A DNA stretch of 64,000 nucleotides, taken from the NCBI RefSeq assembly GCF_000425785.1, contig NZ_AUEC01000016.1, positions 110,682 to 174,681 of the forward strand. Reading direction: 5' to 3'. Source of the stretch: Pseudomonas taiwanensis DSM 21245. Its GTDB lineage: Bacteria > Pseudomonadota > Gammaproteobacteria > Pseudomonadales > Pseudomonadaceae. Position numbers and translations under genes: made by a program. The notes beneath the pieces are model-generated. The model was not told the DNA's origin and did no database searches. It was given only the letters and a program-made list of their open reading frames with translations. Positions 25,207 to 33,773 of this stretch are shown piece by piece. How positions within the stretch are numbered: the stretch's first letter is position 1; each line of letters begins with the position of its first letter.

Positions 25207-26850
25207 ATGAAACTGCCTGTTTTATTGGCCGCACTCTACATCATATCAAGTCCTGCCCAAGCAACAGTGGATGACAAAAAAAGACTTGCTGGCGGAACAG
25301 ATGTTGAACTCGCCCCATTCCAATGGTCCAGGATGAAGCCTTCTGTATTCAACGAAGAAGGACTTAAAAAGACAGCAGAGAAAAAAGACCCACTGCGACC
25401 ATTCTTTTTTGCCTTCCGTCTTCTCATGATGCATGAAAGAACCGGAAACCAGGAGAACTTAGATCTTGCCAAAAGAACCCTAGACTTCATGCTGGATGAG
25501 TATCAACCTGCAAGTCGCGATGCCAATGGTACTCGCTGGTTCTATGGCTTTGACTATGACAAGGGCATCAAAGCCCCATGGTGGTCTGGCATGGACGGCT
25601 TCTTCGGCCCAATGACCCTCTTTGCTGGTTGGCAAGCAACCGGTAATGAACGTTACCGAGAAGCAGCACTGAAAAGCGCTCATCTTATGCTTAAACCGCC
25701 TACCGAAGGCGGAGTACTATGGCGAGAAAACGATACCTGCTGGATATCTGAGTATTCGTGGAAAGGAATAACAAAAGATAAAGAGTACCACGTTCTCAAC
25801 GGGCATCTCTGGGGGCTCCAAGCTTTGTACATGCTTGCGGATGCGTCTGGTGACAAGCAACTTATGGAAGCCTATGAGTGCGCAAAAAAGGGGACCTTTA
25901 GCCGACTTCCACAATACTACAGTACAAATGACAACTGGACCTGGTACCAGCTTGTCCCCAAAGTAATTAACCCCACTCATTACAGCATAATAGAAACAGC
26001 TCAATTTAGAGCAATTGCTGCAGTCACCGGCGACGACGCTTACAAAGAACCTGCCCAACGGCGCGCAGACATTTTCAAAAAAGCATATCCTCTTTACCTA
26101 GTGAAAACACCAAAGGGTCTGCAAATACAGTTCTCCATGATGGGAGCGCCAAATGCATACTGGACCGACACTTATCCGGTCACCGCAAGCTGCAAGGTTA
26201 ATGGGAAAATTGTATCCACTACGAACAACGACGCGTACAGCGAAAAGCCATTGCCAGAGAGAATGATTCTACGCCTTCCTGTAAAATCAACCCCAGATTA
26301 CTGCAATGTCACTGTGCACAGCAATGTCGATGTCCCCATGTACAATCAGGACAAATTCGAAGTAATAAAAAGCAGCGCCGAAGATAAGATAGATTTAAAG
26401 CCTGTCGCCTTATTACAAGGCAAGCTAAGCACAAACAATACAATCGATGTCACGCCTGAAAAAGGTGAAAGCGCCAAGCCTGGGGAAGCCAGAATAGTCA
26501 TCGACATTAACCGTGACGTTTCCGTCTCGGAAAAAATAGCACTTGTGCTTCACACAACCCAGGAATCACAGCTTGAAATCATTCTTCAAAGCGACGATGC
26601 CAAACTGGCAACAAGCTATTACCCAATCCTGAAAGGCGACAAAGACAATATTGTCGTCCTTAACAAGCTTGGATTCAAAAACGGATCAGACCTTGGCAGT
26701 AAACTAGCTAAATTATCGCTTAGAATTTACACGAAGCCAAATACAAATAACTTTGAAGTGCGCATCAAGGAAGCCTCTATAATCAGAAATACTTCTAACC
26801 TAGAGGCATTCCTCAAAAGAAACAAGTCAGCCAATTTCCCGCAGCAGTAA
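25207..26850 (+). CDS. Exported D-glucuronyl C5-epimerase-like protein
   Basis: A 547-aa protein with signal peptide KLPVLLAALYIISSPAQA. Residues ~80-300 resemble the C-terminal domain of D-glucuronyl C5-epimerases, an alpha/alpha barrel-type repeat: RENDTCWISEYSW, then YHVLNGHLWGLQALYML, and a late YSIIETAQFRAIA segment. The C-terminal ~200 residues are beta-rich and may bind glycan. An uronic-acid epimerase or glycan-binding role in the periplasm is inferred; catalytic residues were not verified. It follows the acyltransferase gene by 102 bp in the same AT-rich cassette, with AAAGGA upstream of the ATG. Confidence 0.68.
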   Translation: MKLPVLLAALYIISSPAQATVDDKKRLAGGTDVELAPFQWSRMKPSVFNEEGLKKTAEKKDPLRPFFFAFRLLMMHERTGNQENLDLAKRTLDFMLDEYQPASRDANGTRWFYGFDYDKGIKAPWWSGMDGFFGPMTLFAGWQATGNERYREAALKSAHLMLKPPTEGGVLWRENDTCWISEYSWKGITKDKEYHVLNGHLWGLQALYMLADASGDKQLMEAYECAKKGTFSRLPQYYSTNDNWTWYQLVPKVINPTHYSIIETAQFRAIAAVTGDDAYKEPAQRRADIFKKAYPLYLVKTPKGLQIQFSMMGAPNAYWTDTYPVTASCKVNGKIVSTTNNDAYSEKPLPERMILRLPVKSTPDYCNVTVHSNVDVPMYNQDKFEVIKSSAEDKIDLKPVALLQGKLSTNNTIDVTPEKGESAKPGEARIVIDINRDVSVSEKIALVLHTTQESQLEIILQSDDAKLATSYYPILKGDKDNIVVLNKLGFKNGSDLGSKLAKLSLRIYTKPNTNNFEVRIKEASIIRNTSNLEAFLKRNKSANFPQQ

Positions 26851-26885
26851 TTATTGAGCAGCCACATCTCAAGCAGCCACAAACA

Positions 26886-26927
26886 CTAAGAGCAGCCTAG
26901 TATTTATCCGCATTAGGCCGCTCTTAG
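26886..26927. terminator. Bidirectional hairpin between converging genes
   Basis: CTAAGAGC-A-GCCTA pairs with TAGGC-C-GCTCTTAG across a 14-nt loop, between the epimerase-like gene and the tailspike gene, whose stops face each other. The T run is poor. It probably insulates the cargo cassette from late transcription. Confidence 0.55.
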
Positions 26928-26930
26928 TTA

Positions 26931-29174
26931 CTACACCTCATCAACACTCGCCTCCCATCCAAGCCTGACCGTTATCCCAGCAGTGAATGTTCCTGTAGTG
27001 GCGATCATTGCCGGTCTAATAGCGAGGGCGTTGACTTCGTACACTTTCGGAACTGCTACGGACGCCCCGATCAGGCCTTGAGCCGCGCCCGTCGGCAGGT
27101 AGATTCCAGGACTAGGAGCATTAGGGATCTTCGAGTACGGATATCGGAACGCTTGCGCCGTCGCTGGAACCACCTGTGCGGCAGTTGTTACGACATCCAC
27201 GGAGCCAGTTTGTCGCATCTGCTTGGTCGGAACGTTTGCGATCTTGGCGTTTGCCAAAATAAGGGCTGTACCCGCAGGGCCAAATACGTTGTCTACGCTC
27301 AGATATCCAGAGTTCATTGTCGCCAGAACCTGGTCATCAGCGCGGAGGAAGCTCCTGGCAGTTGCAGCGCGGAGTTGCAATCCATCGATCAGCGCATTGC
27401 AGTTCTGCGCTGTGGCACCGCGCGGGCGGAGTCCTACAACGTCGGTATTGCTTATTGCGTTAGGAGCCTCCACCGTTACATTCCTCACCGTCAAGAGTAG
27501 CCCCTCTACAAGCGATGAACTTGGGGATATGTAAATGTAGGCGTTCTGGAACCCATCCCCGTAAGTTATTAACCGGCAGTTTTCGATAGTATAAATGCCG
27601 CCCTGGCATTCGGTGCCATACACGCATTCTCCGGATTGGCTACTAACCCCAAAGATTGTGCTATTCCTGACGGTCGGATTTCTTCCCGAAAGCATAACGC
27701 CATTGCGGAACACGCAGTTGTCATACGTGATACTGTCAGCATTGCCGTGCATATCGCCGGAGTATGTATCAGCTGCTAAATCGATGTTCTCCAAAACAAG
27801 GCCGTACAAAAGGCCGTTCCTGTTAGGAACCGAACAGACTCGGTCATAGCCGCCGAGGGCTACTGCGTGACGGGTTGCGCCGCATGTGCTGCCAGTGATG
27901 GTGAAGTTTTGACAACTGGCAATGGTCAAGCCGTACTCATCGTTAACCGATGGCGATCGGTTCACTCCAGATACGGCATTAATGCTTACATCAAAGCACC
28001 GGTCTACCACAAACGGCGTATATAGTGTAACCCCGCTGCTATATAGATTTTGCAACCGTACGGTATCGCCGAGCGTCACCTCTATAGCGCCCATGGAATA
28101 AGTGGCGGACGGGGTGACATGCAAGCCATCTACGGTGCAACGAACGCCGCGCAATCTATAAACATCCACGGCGCCTAAAGAATAAGTCGAGGTTGCCGTG
28201 CCGTAAACGGTGGCTACGTTCCCGCTAATCGAGTGAACGCGGAACATCTCACCTGCGCGGTACGACGGGCGGTCGGATAACCAGCTTCCGTCTGTTGGGT
28301 TGTAAACAATGATTACGTCTCCGGGGACAAGGTCCGGAGGGGAAGGAAATGTTAGAGTGCGATCCCCACGGTTGATGTTCTGGCTCAGATCTGAAATTTG
28401 AACAAGATCACCCCGAGTGAGGATCCCTCCGTCTACCCCGGCCATGCTCAGATCAATGTGAGAGGCATAGCCGTCGCCCGAATAGACGATATCCCTAGTA
28501 CACAGGGTGCCTTTGTTGAGGACATAATGCCCGCCAGGTGTGTGAACACGCGGCGCTCCGCTGTTGATTGCCGCTTGAAAGGCCGCCCAGTCAATGGAAT
28601 CAGTCAGCGCCGTGGCGTGTGGGTATACGGCCTGAGCAGCGGAAAGAGTGGCGAATCGCTCGGACAGCGGATGATAGGTGCCGTCAGCGATCGCACCATA
28701 GTCTTTGACGTTAGCAGTGTCGTTCAGGCGATCAGCAACGGTGCGCTGGCGGTAACCGATCATGCTCGCACCGGAAGCACTTGCCAGTGCATCACGCAGC
28801 GATCGATCAACCTGTGCCACTAGGAGGTTTTGATCATCAATCCAGGTTCCGCTGAGCTCCACTGGGAAGGTGGCTGGCAGCTTTACGCTATAGAGATTGT
28901 CGTTTCGCTGGATCAGCTGTGTTGGTCGATCAACGGTAAGCTGCGTGCCATCCACATAGATTAACGGAACTGGCTCAAAGCCTTGTGCGGCTAACCACTC
29001 GGCCACCTGTTGTTCCATTCCATACAGGGTCCTGCGTTCGACACCAAGCCGATCAGGCGCAGTGACTCTCGTGCGGTCAGTCGCCCAGACGTCGATCACG
29101 CCAGAGTTATCGTAGAGGTCGCGCGGATCGCTCGAGCCATCGGTTCCAACCGGGTTGCCAGTGTTGTAGCGCAT
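26931..29174 (-). CDS. Tailspike / tail fibre with beta-helix receptor domain
   Basis: A 747-aa protein. Residues 1-~140 are a particle-binding domain of the type starting RYNTGNPVGTDGSSDPRDLY, with LNDTANVKDYGAIADGTYH marking the entry into a pectate-lyase-like beta-helix. The middle is rich in short beta repeats, and the C-terminal ~100 residues look like a separate trimer or receptor tip domain. It binds, and perhaps cuts, a surface polysaccharide. The ATG at 29174 follows CCCGGAG; an upstream ATG at 29189 lies before that site. Polysaccharide-modifying cargo sits directly next to it. Confidence 0.85.
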   Translation of the reverse strand: MRYNTGNPVGTDGSSDPRDLYDNSGVIDVWATDRTRVTAPDRLGVERRTLYGMEQQVAEWLAAQGFEPVPLIYVDGTQLTVDRPTQLIQRNDNLYSVKLPATFPVELSGTWIDDQNLLVAQVDRSLRDALASASGASMIGYRQRTVADRLNDTANVKDYGAIADGTYHPLSERFATLSAAQAVYPHATALTDSIDWAAFQAAINSGAPRVHTPGGHYVLNKGTLCTRDIVYSGDGYASHIDLSMAGVDGGILTRGDLVQISDLSQNINRGDRTLTFPSPPDLVPGDVIIVYNPTDGSWLSDRPSYRAGEMFRVHSISGNVATVYGTATSTYSLGAVDVYRLRGVRCTVDGLHVTPSATYSMGAIEVTLGDTVRLQNLYSSGVTLYTPFVVDRCFDVSINAVSGVNRSPSVNDEYGLTIASCQNFTITGSTCGATRHAVALGGYDRVCSVPNRNGLLYGLVLENIDLAADTYSGDMHGNADSITYDNCVFRNGVMLSGRNPTVRNSTIFGVSSQSGECVYGTECQGGIYTIENCRLITYGDGFQNAYIYISPSSSLVEGLLLTVRNVTVEAPNAISNTDVVGLRPRGATAQNCNALIDGLQLRAATARSFLRADDQVLATMNSGYLSVDNVFGPAGTALILANAKIANVPTKQMRQTGSVDVVTTAAQVVPATAQAFRYPYSKIPNAPSPGIYLPTGAAQGLIGASVAVPKVYEVNALAIRPAMIATTGTFTAGITVRLGWEASVDEV

Positions 29175-29189
29175 ATTTTCTCCGGGCAT

Positions 29190-29213
29190 AAAAAAGCCCG
29201 CTCAGTGGCGGGC
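29190..29213 (-). terminator. Terminator abutting the tailspike start
   Basis: GCCCGCcactgaGCGGGC plus six T on the minus strand, then GCCCGGAG and the tailspike ATG. It separates the tail tip gene from the tailspike. Confidence 0.82.
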
Positions 29214-29233
29214 ATGCTCGATTAAGGGTCCGG

Positions 29234-32200
29234 TCAAGCCGGCGGGGATTGGTCGTCGTAGGTGTAAACGCGGGCGTCGTAGGGCATGCCCTTCATGGCG
29301 ACGTTGCCATTGGCTGGGTCGGAACTGGTGATTAGGACCGGGTATGCCCAGCGTGCTGCAGGCCCGAACAGGATGTGTGGCGGCTCCAACGGGCCGTCTA
29401 CCACGGGCGTGAAGTCGAGCGCGTCAACCCGCACCGTGTACGGATCAACCTGAGTGGCGGTCCACGGCCCGGACAGCGTGCCGTCCAGTTTGCGAATGCC
29501 TATTCGGTGCTCGCCGCCAGCGCTGAAGTCCAGCGGTTCGGATGAATGCAACAGCGTGCCTGAGCCAGCCACCTCGAACCCAAGCAGGATCGCGCTCTGG
29601 CACCGTTTAGGAGCGTCATCCGCAACGGCCGCGAAGCTCAAGTAGCCGCTGTTGCTGCCGTCCATCTCGGTTTCCCAGCTGTAAACGTCGGTCCTGAACT
29701 TCTGATGGCCACGGCGGCGCATGCCGATGCGCCAGGCCCTGGTCCTGTCGCTGATCCCGGGCATCTTGATCTTCTCGACCTTGATGCCAAGGTCACCAGG
29801 CCAGCGGCACTCGACCGTTTCCCATGCCCAGCTGGTACTGGAGAAAAACTCCACATCCACGCCATCGAAGTCGTTGATCGACGGCATGGCGCCGCTGATC
29901 TTGAGCATCTTGGTCATGTTCTGCGGCGAGTAGGTCTGGGTCTTCGGCCCGTAGGTGACATCGAAGGCCGCTCGGGCACTGTCCCGTACCGGGCGCAGCA
30001 GGCCCCGGAACGTCACCAGTTCGCCGAACCCGCACGCCAGGGCGTTGTTCACCATGTCCTTCACGGTGATTGTCGAGTCCAGCGTCTCGTCGTAGGTGTC
30101 GCCCCGGGCCACGCAGATCTCGTGGAAGGCCTGCCATTCTGGCAGGTCCAGGTCGTCGTCCGTGTAGCCACGCTTCTTCAGCTGGTAGATGCACCAAGGC
30201 GCGATGTCGCGGGTTGGCCCGGTACCACCCTCCATAAGCGGCAGGATGGTGGTCGACTCTACGCTGATCTGGCTTTCCGACTGGGCAGATAACCGGTCTC
30301 CCCCGCGAATCTTGCAGGTCATCACCGTCAACCCGGGATAGCTGGCAGGCGAATTGACCATCAGCCCGCGCAGGTCATACCACGTGACATCGTCGCGCGC
30401 TTCTTCGTTGGCTCGGCCACCAAGCTGCACGAAGCGCTTCTTGATGCGCGCCTCTGCTCGCATCGGGTAAGGCAGCACCACTCGACTGGTGAAACCTTGC
30501 GAATCAAGGGAGCCGCCTGAGTGGACCTTCTCGATAACGGTCCACGCGCCGGCCACATCCATGTCGCGGTACTCGAAGGTGTGGTAGGACGGGATAGAGT
30601 AAATCTGACCTTCCCGGCCTATGCCGCACAGCCCATTGCCGAAGAACACCGAATATTCGATCTCGGTGATTTTCTCGCCTTCCGGGCAGCAGGCAAATGG
30701 CCCACGATAGCCGCCTTGCAGGTTCGACGAGTCCAGCGTGATCAGCCCGTTAACGGTCTGCATGCTGTTGAAACCAGGCCAGCCTGCATCCGTAGCGCCG
30801 GATGAGGTCAGCCGCTCAACCTCAAGCAGGCTGGAACTGAAGGCAGTAATCCGGTAGCGCAATCCACGTGGGCCAATGGTTGCCATGCCCTGGCCTAGCG
30901 CCAAGCCGAGCACCGGAGAGCCGCCGTCGTAGTTCAGCGTCATTTCGGCCGACTGTTCCGGAATGGCGCTGGTGGTGGCGGTACCGGTGACGCCGACCGG
31001 CGATGCGCCGAGGATGGTGGCGGCGCCGGTGGCGGTGATGGCTTGCCCGGCAAACGGCGTCAGTTCTACGATGCGCAACACACTGCCGCTGGCCTGGGCC
31101 TGGAATGGCATTCCGCTGAACAGCGTATTGAGCGCCGATACCAGGCCGGCCAGGTTGGTGGTGGCGGTGTTCAGCGTGATTGGGTAGCTGGTCGCGCCAC
31201 GGAACAGGGTGAAGCTCAGGGGCGTGACGTTGAAGTCGTAGCGGGTTGGCGCCGCTGAACCGGTGAGCGTCGAGGTTGTGCCGGGATTTGCGGGCACGGC
31301 CGGGCTGTAGGGCGTATAGCTGTTCACCACGTACAGGCCGGCATTGGCCCCAACGACCTCGATCAGCATGCCGACCGTAGGGTTCAGCATTTCCAGCGGC
31401 CCGCGAATGATGTCGCGGCCAGCGCCGCCATCGATCACCGTGTAGGTGTACGGGGCCAACACACGAACGATGATGCCGTTCGACCAATCGGACGGGAATT
31501 CACCGGCCCCAGAGGGAACGCTGATGTTGTCGCCGGTGAACTGGTACGCCGACGCGGAAGCGGTCTTCGTCAGGGTTGTCGCGGTAGTCAGCTCAAGCCC
31601 CGCCGACCCGCTGGAGCTTGCCCCAACCTCAGGCACGTTGAACCAGTTCAAGTGCGCAGTATCGGCGGACAGGTCTGCGCCAGGTTGATAAATAGCGAAT
31701 TCCGCATCGGCACCGAGCGAGATCAGCGGAGTCTGGCCGACGCGAACCTTGCTCGAAGGTATGTCATACAGGCCTTCACCGATGTACAGCAGCATCTCAA
31801 CCCGCTGATCGCGCGCGCCGGCGAAATAGCGGCGCGGCTGGACCAGGTAGGATGGGTAGGTTCGCTGATGGCCGGCGATCTGCCGCACAGGGTCACCGAG
31901 CTTGACCTTGTTACCCTTGGCGCTGGCCTCGGTCAGCGGGTCACCCTGCTGCGTACCAGCGCTTGACGGCATGCCCGGCATCTTCGGCATCAGCGCTTTC
32001 AGCACCGCCTTGGCGCCCTTGAACAGGGCGAAGGTAATGGAGAACGGGTCGGTACCCTTGGGCTCGCGGTAGATCTGCAGCAGGTCGGTCGGCTTGAACT
32101 TCACCTTGTGCCACAGGTGCTGCTCAATTACCTCGTCATTCAGCACGGCACTGATTGGCGGGCTTTCCCGGCGCTCGTAGGACGGCGCCAGGGATTTCAG

Positions 32201-32290
32201 CCACTCCTCGATGGTCATGCGGCGGTCGGTCTTCCAGGTACCGAGCGGCGCGGTGTCACTGAGTTTGTTCGGGAAGAATTCGACGGTCAC
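29234..32290 (-). CDS. Tail tip / host specificity protein J-like
   Basis: About 1018 aa, a size and position fitting lambda gpJ-type central tail tip proteins. The N-terminus (VTVEFFPNKLSD, then RMTIEEWLKSLAPSYERRES) matches the start of such proteins in other pseudomonad phages. A beta-rich insertion lies around residues 200-500, and YGPKTQTYSPQNM and RWPGDLGIKVEKI lie in the conserved second half. I favour the GTG at 32290. A GTG at 32353 would extend the overlap with the NlpC/P60 gene to nearly 100 bp. Confidence 0.85.
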   Translation of the reverse strand: MTVEFFPNKLSDTAPLGTWKTDRRMTIEEWLKSLAPSYERRESPPISAVLNDEVIEQHLWHKVKFKPTDLLQIYREPKGTDPFSITFALFKGAKAVLKALMPKMPGMPSSAGTQQGDPLTEASAKGNKVKLGDPVRQIAGHQRTYPSYLVQPRRYFAGARDQRVEMLLYIGEGLYDIPSSKVRVGQTPLISLGADAEFAIYQPGADLSADTAHLNWFNVPEVGASSSGSAGLELTTATTLTKTASASAYQFTGDNISVPSGAGEFPSDWSNGIIVRVLAPYTYTVIDGGAGRDIIRGPLEMLNPTVGMLIEVVGANAGLYVVNSYTPYSPAVPANPGTTSTLTGSAAPTRYDFNVTPLSFTLFRGATSYPITLNTATTNLAGLVSALNTLFSGMPFQAQASGSVLRIVELTPFAGQAITATGAATILGASPVGVTGTATTSAIPEQSAEMTLNYDGGSPVLGLALGQGMATIGPRGLRYRITAFSSSLLEVERLTSSGATDAGWPGFNSMQTVNGLITLDSSNLQGGYRGPFACCPEGEKITEIEYSVFFGNGLCGIGREGQIYSIPSYHTFEYRDMDVAGAWTVIEKVHSGGSLDSQGFTSRVVLPYPMRAEARIKKRFVQLGGRANEEARDDVTWYDLRGLMVNSPASYPGLTVMTCKIRGGDRLSAQSESQISVESTTILPLMEGGTGPTRDIAPWCIYQLKKRGYTDDDLDLPEWQAFHEICVARGDTYDETLDSTITVKDMVNNALACGFGELVTFRGLLRPVRDSARAAFDVTYGPKTQTYSPQNMTKMLKISGAMPSINDFDGVDVEFFSSTSWAWETVECRWPGDLGIKVEKIKMPGISDRTRAWRIGMRRRGHQKFRTDVYSWETEMDGSNSGYLSFAAVADDAPKRCQSAILLGFEVAGSGTLLHSSEPLDFSAGGEHRIGIRKLDGTLSGPWTATQVDPYTVRVDALDFTPVVDGPLEPPHILFGPAARWAYPVLITSSDPANGNVAMKGMPYDARVYTYDDQSPPA

Positions 32291-32663
32291 GGTAGTAAAC
32301 CACTCTTGGATGCGCGGCTTCGAACTCGCCGGTTGTCCGGAGGCAGGCGCCACCGGGGTTTGTGTCCAGCACCTTCAGCCGTCCCTCGCTCAGGAGGACC
32401 GTACCGACATGCAGGAGCGCCGTTCCGCGCAGCACCGCGGCAATGGCTCCAGGCTCCGGGGTGCACTCCTCCATCGCCTGACGGAGGCTGCGGTAGGCCT
32501 TGGTGTTTTCACGGATCTTGTCCTTGCCAACCGCTCCCAGGGATGGGAGCCAAGACAGGCCAAACAGGTCGTGGCGGATTGCCCGGCACATCCCCCAGCA
32601 ATCGAAGGCAATAGGCCCCCGTGCACCCTCGCGATACGGGGCGCGCATGAATTTTTCGATCAT
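32256..32663 (-). CDS. Tail tip NlpC/P60-like protein (lambda gpK-type)
   Basis: A 135-aa protein with GPIAFDCWGMCRAI (catalytic-type Cys, ~residue 22) and HVGTVLLSEGRL (His, ~residue 86), the order seen in NlpC/P60 peptidases of tail tips. It would cut peptide crosslinks of peptidoglycan during DNA entry, or be structural. It sits between the DUF1833-like and J-like genes. Confidence 0.75.
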   Translation of the reverse strand: MIEKFMRAPYREGARGPIAFDCWGMCRAIRHDLFGLSWLPSLGAVGKDKIRENTKAYRSLRQAMEECTPEPGAIAAVLRGTALLHVGTVLLSEGRLKVLDTNPGGACLRTTGEFEAAHPRVVYYRDRRILPEQTQ

Positions 32664-32665
32664 GG

Positions 32666-33145
32666 TCAGATGTACTTCAGGCCGGGCGCCAGAGAGGTGG
32701 TCAGGATGGTGCGGAGACCGTTGGTGTTGAGCAGGTCGAAGAAGCCGGCGGTTAGCTTGGCAACATCGTCCTCATACTCCCGGCTGAGCAGCGTCATGCG
32801 GTACCGCTCTTGCGGGAACGACAGGTCTTCGGCCAGGTAGCGGCGGAAGGTGATGATGAATCGGTCGTCGGCGGCCTTGGCCTCCTCAACAACCTCCTGC
32901 ACCTCGCCGGTCACATTGTCCAGTCCGAGCACCAGGTTCTGGAACGCACTGTTGTCGTTCTTGGGAAGGGCAAGGTCCATGGCCATCGCGATGAAGGTCA
33001 GCGTGCGGCCGTCCTCAGTGGTGCAAACCCGGTCTTCCCATCCCGAACAGTACAGGTGGGAGATGGTGCCGCCCTCCTTCCTGGCTTCGATGGTGTCGAC
33101 CAACTCGCCCCTGCCCGAGGCGTAGCACTCCTCGATAAGGCTCAT
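32666..33145 (-). CDS. DUF1833-type minor tail protein (gpL position)
   Basis: 159 aa. The text SLIEECYASGRGELVDTIEA, then FIAMAMDLALPKND and RYRMTLLSREY fits the phage DUF1833 family. It starts by a 4-bp overlap with the upstream tail gene and occupies the place of lambda gpL. Confidence 0.72.
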   Translation of the reverse strand: MSLIEECYASGRGELVDTIEARKEGGTISHLYCSGWEDRVCTTEDGRTLTFIAMAMDLALPKNDNSAFQNLVLGLDNVTGEVQEVVEEAKAADDRFIITFRRYLAEDLSFPQERYRMTLLSREYEDDVAKLTAGFFDLLNTNGLRTILTTSLAPGLKYI

Positions 33146-33594
33146 GCTTCAGGCCACTCCCTGTTCGCCGAAACGTCGATGACGTTCTTGTTGAACCAGT
33201 ACTCCGGGAACTGCTCCCAGCCTTCAGGGATCATCGGGCGCTGTTTGAGCTGCAGTACCGCCGAATAGCGCCAGCGGCTGACCTGTGTGAGGTCAGGGCC
33301 CTGGTAAATGGCCTTGAAGTGCGCCTGGTAGGTAGTGAACCCTGACGGCAACTGAAGCGGCATTTCAAACCATTCCATGCCGTTGCTCAGGGTTCTCGCA
33401 TACCAGGCCTCAAAGAAGCCGGCCTCGGCCTCACTGAAGTTGAAGTTAAACCTCACTTCATTCGGGACATAGCTGTGCCTGACCCGGTACCGTGTGCGTC
33501 CGGTGACCATCTGCGTAGCCTGCATCGGATCGACCGTGCTAAGGCCATACCCCTCCTGCAGAGGAAGTGGCAATTCTGCCGGGTATTGAATCAT
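33142..33594 (-). CDS. Minor tail protein (gpM position)
   Basis: A 150-aa beta-rich protein (RYRVRHSYVPNEVRFNFNF; FFEAWYARTLSNGMEWFEMP) that follows the tape measure and a 47-aa gene, as gpM-type tail tip proteins do. Assignment is by position and general pattern. Confidence 0.68.
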   Translation of the reverse strand: MIQYPAELPLPLQEGYGLSTVDPMQATQMVTGRTRYRVRHSYVPNEVRFNFNFSEAEAGFFEAWYARTLSNGMEWFEMPLQLPSGFTTYQAHFKAIYQGPDLTQVSRWRYSAVLQLKQRPMIPEGWEQFPEYWFNKNVIDVSANREWPEA

Positions 33595-33620
33595 TGCCGT
33601 TCCTCAGCTGAGGTTTGCGT

Positions 33621-33764
33621 TTAGGTGAGAGGGCTGAGGCCCAGCGCTTCCTCGATGCGGGCGAGTCGCCGTTGCAGCAGCAGTTCTTTCTCATCAGGCT
33701 GGAAAACAGGCTCGGGCACAGTTGCGCCCGGCCCGTCGTCGACCTCGTCGGTTTCGGTGGTCAT
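33621..33764 (-). CDS. Short protein between tape measure and tail tip genes
   Basis: 47 aa, MTTETDEVDDGPGATVPEP at the start, then a short amphipathic helix (DEKELLLQRRLARIEEALGL). AGGTAG lies before the ATG, 9 bp after the tape measure stop, and the next gene starts 26 bp after its stop, so it fits the operon without a gap. Function unknown. Confidence 0.6.
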   Translation of the reverse strand: MTTETDEVDDGPGATVPEPVFQPDEKELLLQRRLARIEEALGLSPLT

Positions 33765-33773
33765 TGGATCTAC

